Shown here in pieces: positions 61,111 to 61,770 of a stretch of 61,770 nt of DNA (position 1 is its first letter; every line of letters begins with the position of its first letter). The stretch is taken from the NCBI GenBank assembly GCA_013824615.1, contig PNOC01000018.1:1-61770 (forward strand). The letters are read 5' to 3'. The notes beneath the pieces were generated by a model. The model had not been told where the DNA came from, made no database searches, and saw only the letters and a list, made by a program, of their open reading frames with translations. Source of the DNA: Thermodesulfovibrio sp. Its GTDB lineage: Bacteria > Nitrospirota > Thermodesulfovibrionia > Thermodesulfovibrionales > UBA6898. Made by a program: the position numbers and the translations under genes.

Positions 61111-61770
61111 CAGCCCAGACCCTCCTCAGCCATTTCAACGGCCTTTATCATTCCGCGGGCCTTGTTCACCGTCTCGGTGTGCTCACTTTCGGGCTGAGAG
61201 TCGGCAACAATGCCTGCACCTGACTGAACATAGATCGTTCCATCTTTAATTATGAGTGTCCGGATCGTGATGCAGGTATCCATATTCCCGGAGTAACTGA
61301 AGTAGCCGACGGCGCCGGCGTATGGGCCGCGCTGGGTCGGTTCGAGTTCATCGATGATCTCCATTGCTCTGACCTTCGGAGCGCCTGATACGGTCCCGGC
61401 AGGAAAGCAGGCAGCAAGGACATCAAAGGCATTCAGGCCCTTCTGCAATTCACCTTCGACATTCGAGACCAAATGCATGACATGGCTGTACCGCTCAACC
61501 GCCATCATCCCGGTCACCTGCACCGAGCCCGGTTCCGAGACCCTGCCGACGTCGTTTCTGCCGAGGTCTACCAGCATAATATGTTCGGCAAGCTCCTTGG
61601 GGTCCTGTTTGAGTTCCTCTTCAAGCGCCCGGTCCTCTGTGTCTGTTTCTCCCCGCTTCCTTGTCCCGGCTATAGGGCGCAGCACAATCTTCCTGCCTTC
61701 GAGTCTGACGAGAATTTCCGGCGACGACCCGACGATCTTCGCTTCACCGATATCAATAAAATACATATAG
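61110..61770 (-). CDS. trpE: Anthranilate synthase component I, C-terminal part
   Basis: The gene runs off the right window edge; only the last 219 residues or so are present. Visible conserved parts: [99 protein letters not shown] and [16 protein letters not shown], all typical of chorismate-binding TrpE/PabB. The PIAGT motif is that of anthranilate and aminodeoxychorismate synthases. It is followed by trpG, so TrpE is likely. The regulatory N-terminal domain is outside the window. Confidence 0.95.
   Translation of the reverse strand, partial: YMYFIDIGEAKIVGSSPEILVRLEGRKIVLRPIAGTRKRGETDTEDRALEEELKQDPKELAEHIMLVDLGRNDVGRVSEPGSVQVTGMMAVERYSHVMHLVSNVEGELQKGLNAFDVLAACFPAGTVSGAPKVRAMEIIDELEPTQRGPYAGAVGYFSYSGNMDTCITIRTLIIKDGTIYVQSGAGIVADSQPESEHTETVNKARGMIKAVEMAEEGLG

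Overview
The window looks like a chromosomal segment from a diderm, dissimilatory sulfate-reducing bacterium, most likely of the phylum Nitrospirota (Thermodesulfovibrio/Sulfobium-like). The reasons are a complete block for sulfate activation and APS reduction (sat, aprBA, qmoABC) followed by a CBS-domain protein and a membrane pyrophosphatase, together with lpxK, two TonB proteins, an outer-membrane TonB-dependent receptor and a two-partner secretion system. The phylum is an inference from gene content; no 16S or dsrAB genes are present.

Layout. 1-8353: a two-partner secretion locus (TpsB C-terminus, TpsA exoprotein) facing a three-gene operon on the other strand (CHAT protease-like TPR protein, CHASE2-adenylate cyclase, DUF928 protein). 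8354-10627: cupredoxin, two small proteins and an outer-membrane channel-like protein. 10731-18982: trpC, then a long minus-strand run of housekeeping genes (tonB, JAMM protein, uspA, galT-like, coaX, birA, hydrolase, nagA, serS). 19083-21723: a secreted mini-dioxygenase, a ParE-type toxin-antitoxin pair and an orphan lipoprotein in more AT-rich DNA. 21821-26674: mutL-miaA-hfq, a SurA_N-type protein and a PAS sensor. 26720-32744: a tightly overlapping minus-strand operon lpxK-yjbQ-small Cys protein-pfk-recN-ferredoxin-PLP enzyme.

32886-38243 is a sulfur and nitrogen control region: three DsrE/TusBCD-like proteins and TusA, an unusual KaiC-like/XRE/cupin regulator, an FMN-type glutamate synthase, a P-II protein and a small unknown. 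38265-45000 is a vitamin B12 uptake region: tonB and a BtuB-like receptor behind one cobalamin riboswitch, and btuF-btuC-btuD-cobC behind a second cobalamin riboswitch that has its own intrinsic terminator. 45096-46413 holds a lipoprotein, an FmdB zinc ribbon and transaldolase.

46857-58210 is the energy core. Sat makes APS and pyrophosphate, AprBA reduces APS, QmoABC links menaquinol to AprBA, and HppA, of the K+-independent type, can recover the energy of the released pyrophosphate as a proton gradient. 58211-61770 holds a terminator, a palindromic dispersed-type repeat, a redox operon (glutaredoxin, ferredoxin-thioredoxin-reductase catalytic chain, unknown), a YkgJ-type CxC protein, and trpG plus partial trpE at the right edge.

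The best candidates for something undescribed are the secretion/CHAT/CHASE2-cyclase/DUF928 locus, the KaiC-like/XRE/cupin regulator with its candidate operator repeats, the galT-like protein that has lost its nucleophilic histidine, and the FTR-like protein with a CYC instead of CHC motif.
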